This document shows positions 22,413 through 22,452 of a stretch of 22,452 bases of DNA, in pieces. The notes under the pieces are model-generated. The model made no database searches, was not told the DNA's origin, and saw only the letters and a list, made by a program, of their open reading frames with translations. This stretch comes from Clostridium sp. CAG:167 (GTDB lineage Bacteria; Bacillota; Clostridia; Lachnospirales; Lachnospiraceae), in contig HF998340.1 of the NCBI GenBank assembly GCA_000433735.1, forward strand, positions 11,961 to 34,412, in the 5' to 3' direction. The translations under genes were made by a program, and so were the position numbers. Position 1 is the stretch's first letter. Every line of letters begins with the position of its first letter.

Positions 22413-22452
22413 GAAGTTCCTTCCCGGGAGACGGGTAACGCTTCGCGTTAAA
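22413..22452 (+). promoter_or_regulatory. Start of a probable L10 (rplJ) leader RNA, cut by the window end
   Basis: After rplA comes GAAGTTCCTTCCCGGGAGAC-GGGTAACGC-TTC-GCGTTAAA. The GAGAC motif and the following small hairpin (AACGC/GCGTT) resemble the 5' part of the L10 leader that precedes rplJ-rplL in Firmicutes, and rplJ is the expected next gene. Only about 40 nt are in view, so the 3' half cannot be checked. Confidence 0.5.

Overview
The window looks like chromosomal DNA of a low-to-mid GC, Gram-positive gut-type Clostridia member, most likely a Lachnospiraceae. The signs are near-universal AGGAGG-type ribosome binding sites, sigma-A-like TTGACA/TATAAT promoters, an isoleucine T-box leader, a type 2 (eukaryote-like) IleRS, a PurA of the variant form I associate with this family, and the order rpmG-secE-nusG-rplK-rplA. 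Family placement is inference from protein style; no search was possible.

Layout. 1-1627: the 3' end of a glycosyltransferase gene and an RmlD-like NAD(P)-dependent sugar-nucleotide reductase gene, the edge of a surface-polysaccharide locus. 1776-3624: a small lipoprotein gene and purA, each with its own promoter; purA ends in a strong terminator. 3702-9331: a six-gene operon, permease 1 - lipoprotein 1 - GntR/YtrA-type repressor - ABC ATPase - permease 2 - lipoprotein 2. It has one strong promoter immediately followed by a 13-bp inverted repeat that contains the spacing and bases I recall for the Bacillus YtrA operator. The two permeases resemble each other and so do the two lipoproteins, so the operon is a duplicated permease-lipoprotein module around a shared regulator and ATPase. 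It is the best candidate here for a poorly described system.

9347-15343: promoter, Ile-specific T-box leader (specifier ATC), ileS and, 24 nt later with no visible terminator, glgP (glycogen phosphorylase). 15347-18290 (minus strand): a secreted GH43 arabinanase gene, a terminator, a membrane redox protein gene that fuses an extracytoplasmic cysteine-rich domain, a thioredoxin-like domain and a DsbD/CcdA-like membrane domain, and a small gene of unknown function. 18291-18624 is a divergent promoter region.

18625-20094 (plus strand): a membrane-anchored degenerate LytM/M23 protein and an unknown 200-residue protein. 20126 to the end: the transcription/translation cluster rpmG-secE-nusG-rplK-rplA. 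A structured 116-nt spacer separates rplK from rplA, and what looks like the first bases of an L10 leader RNA is cut by the window end. No insertion sequences, CRISPR arrays, tRNA or rRNA genes were seen.
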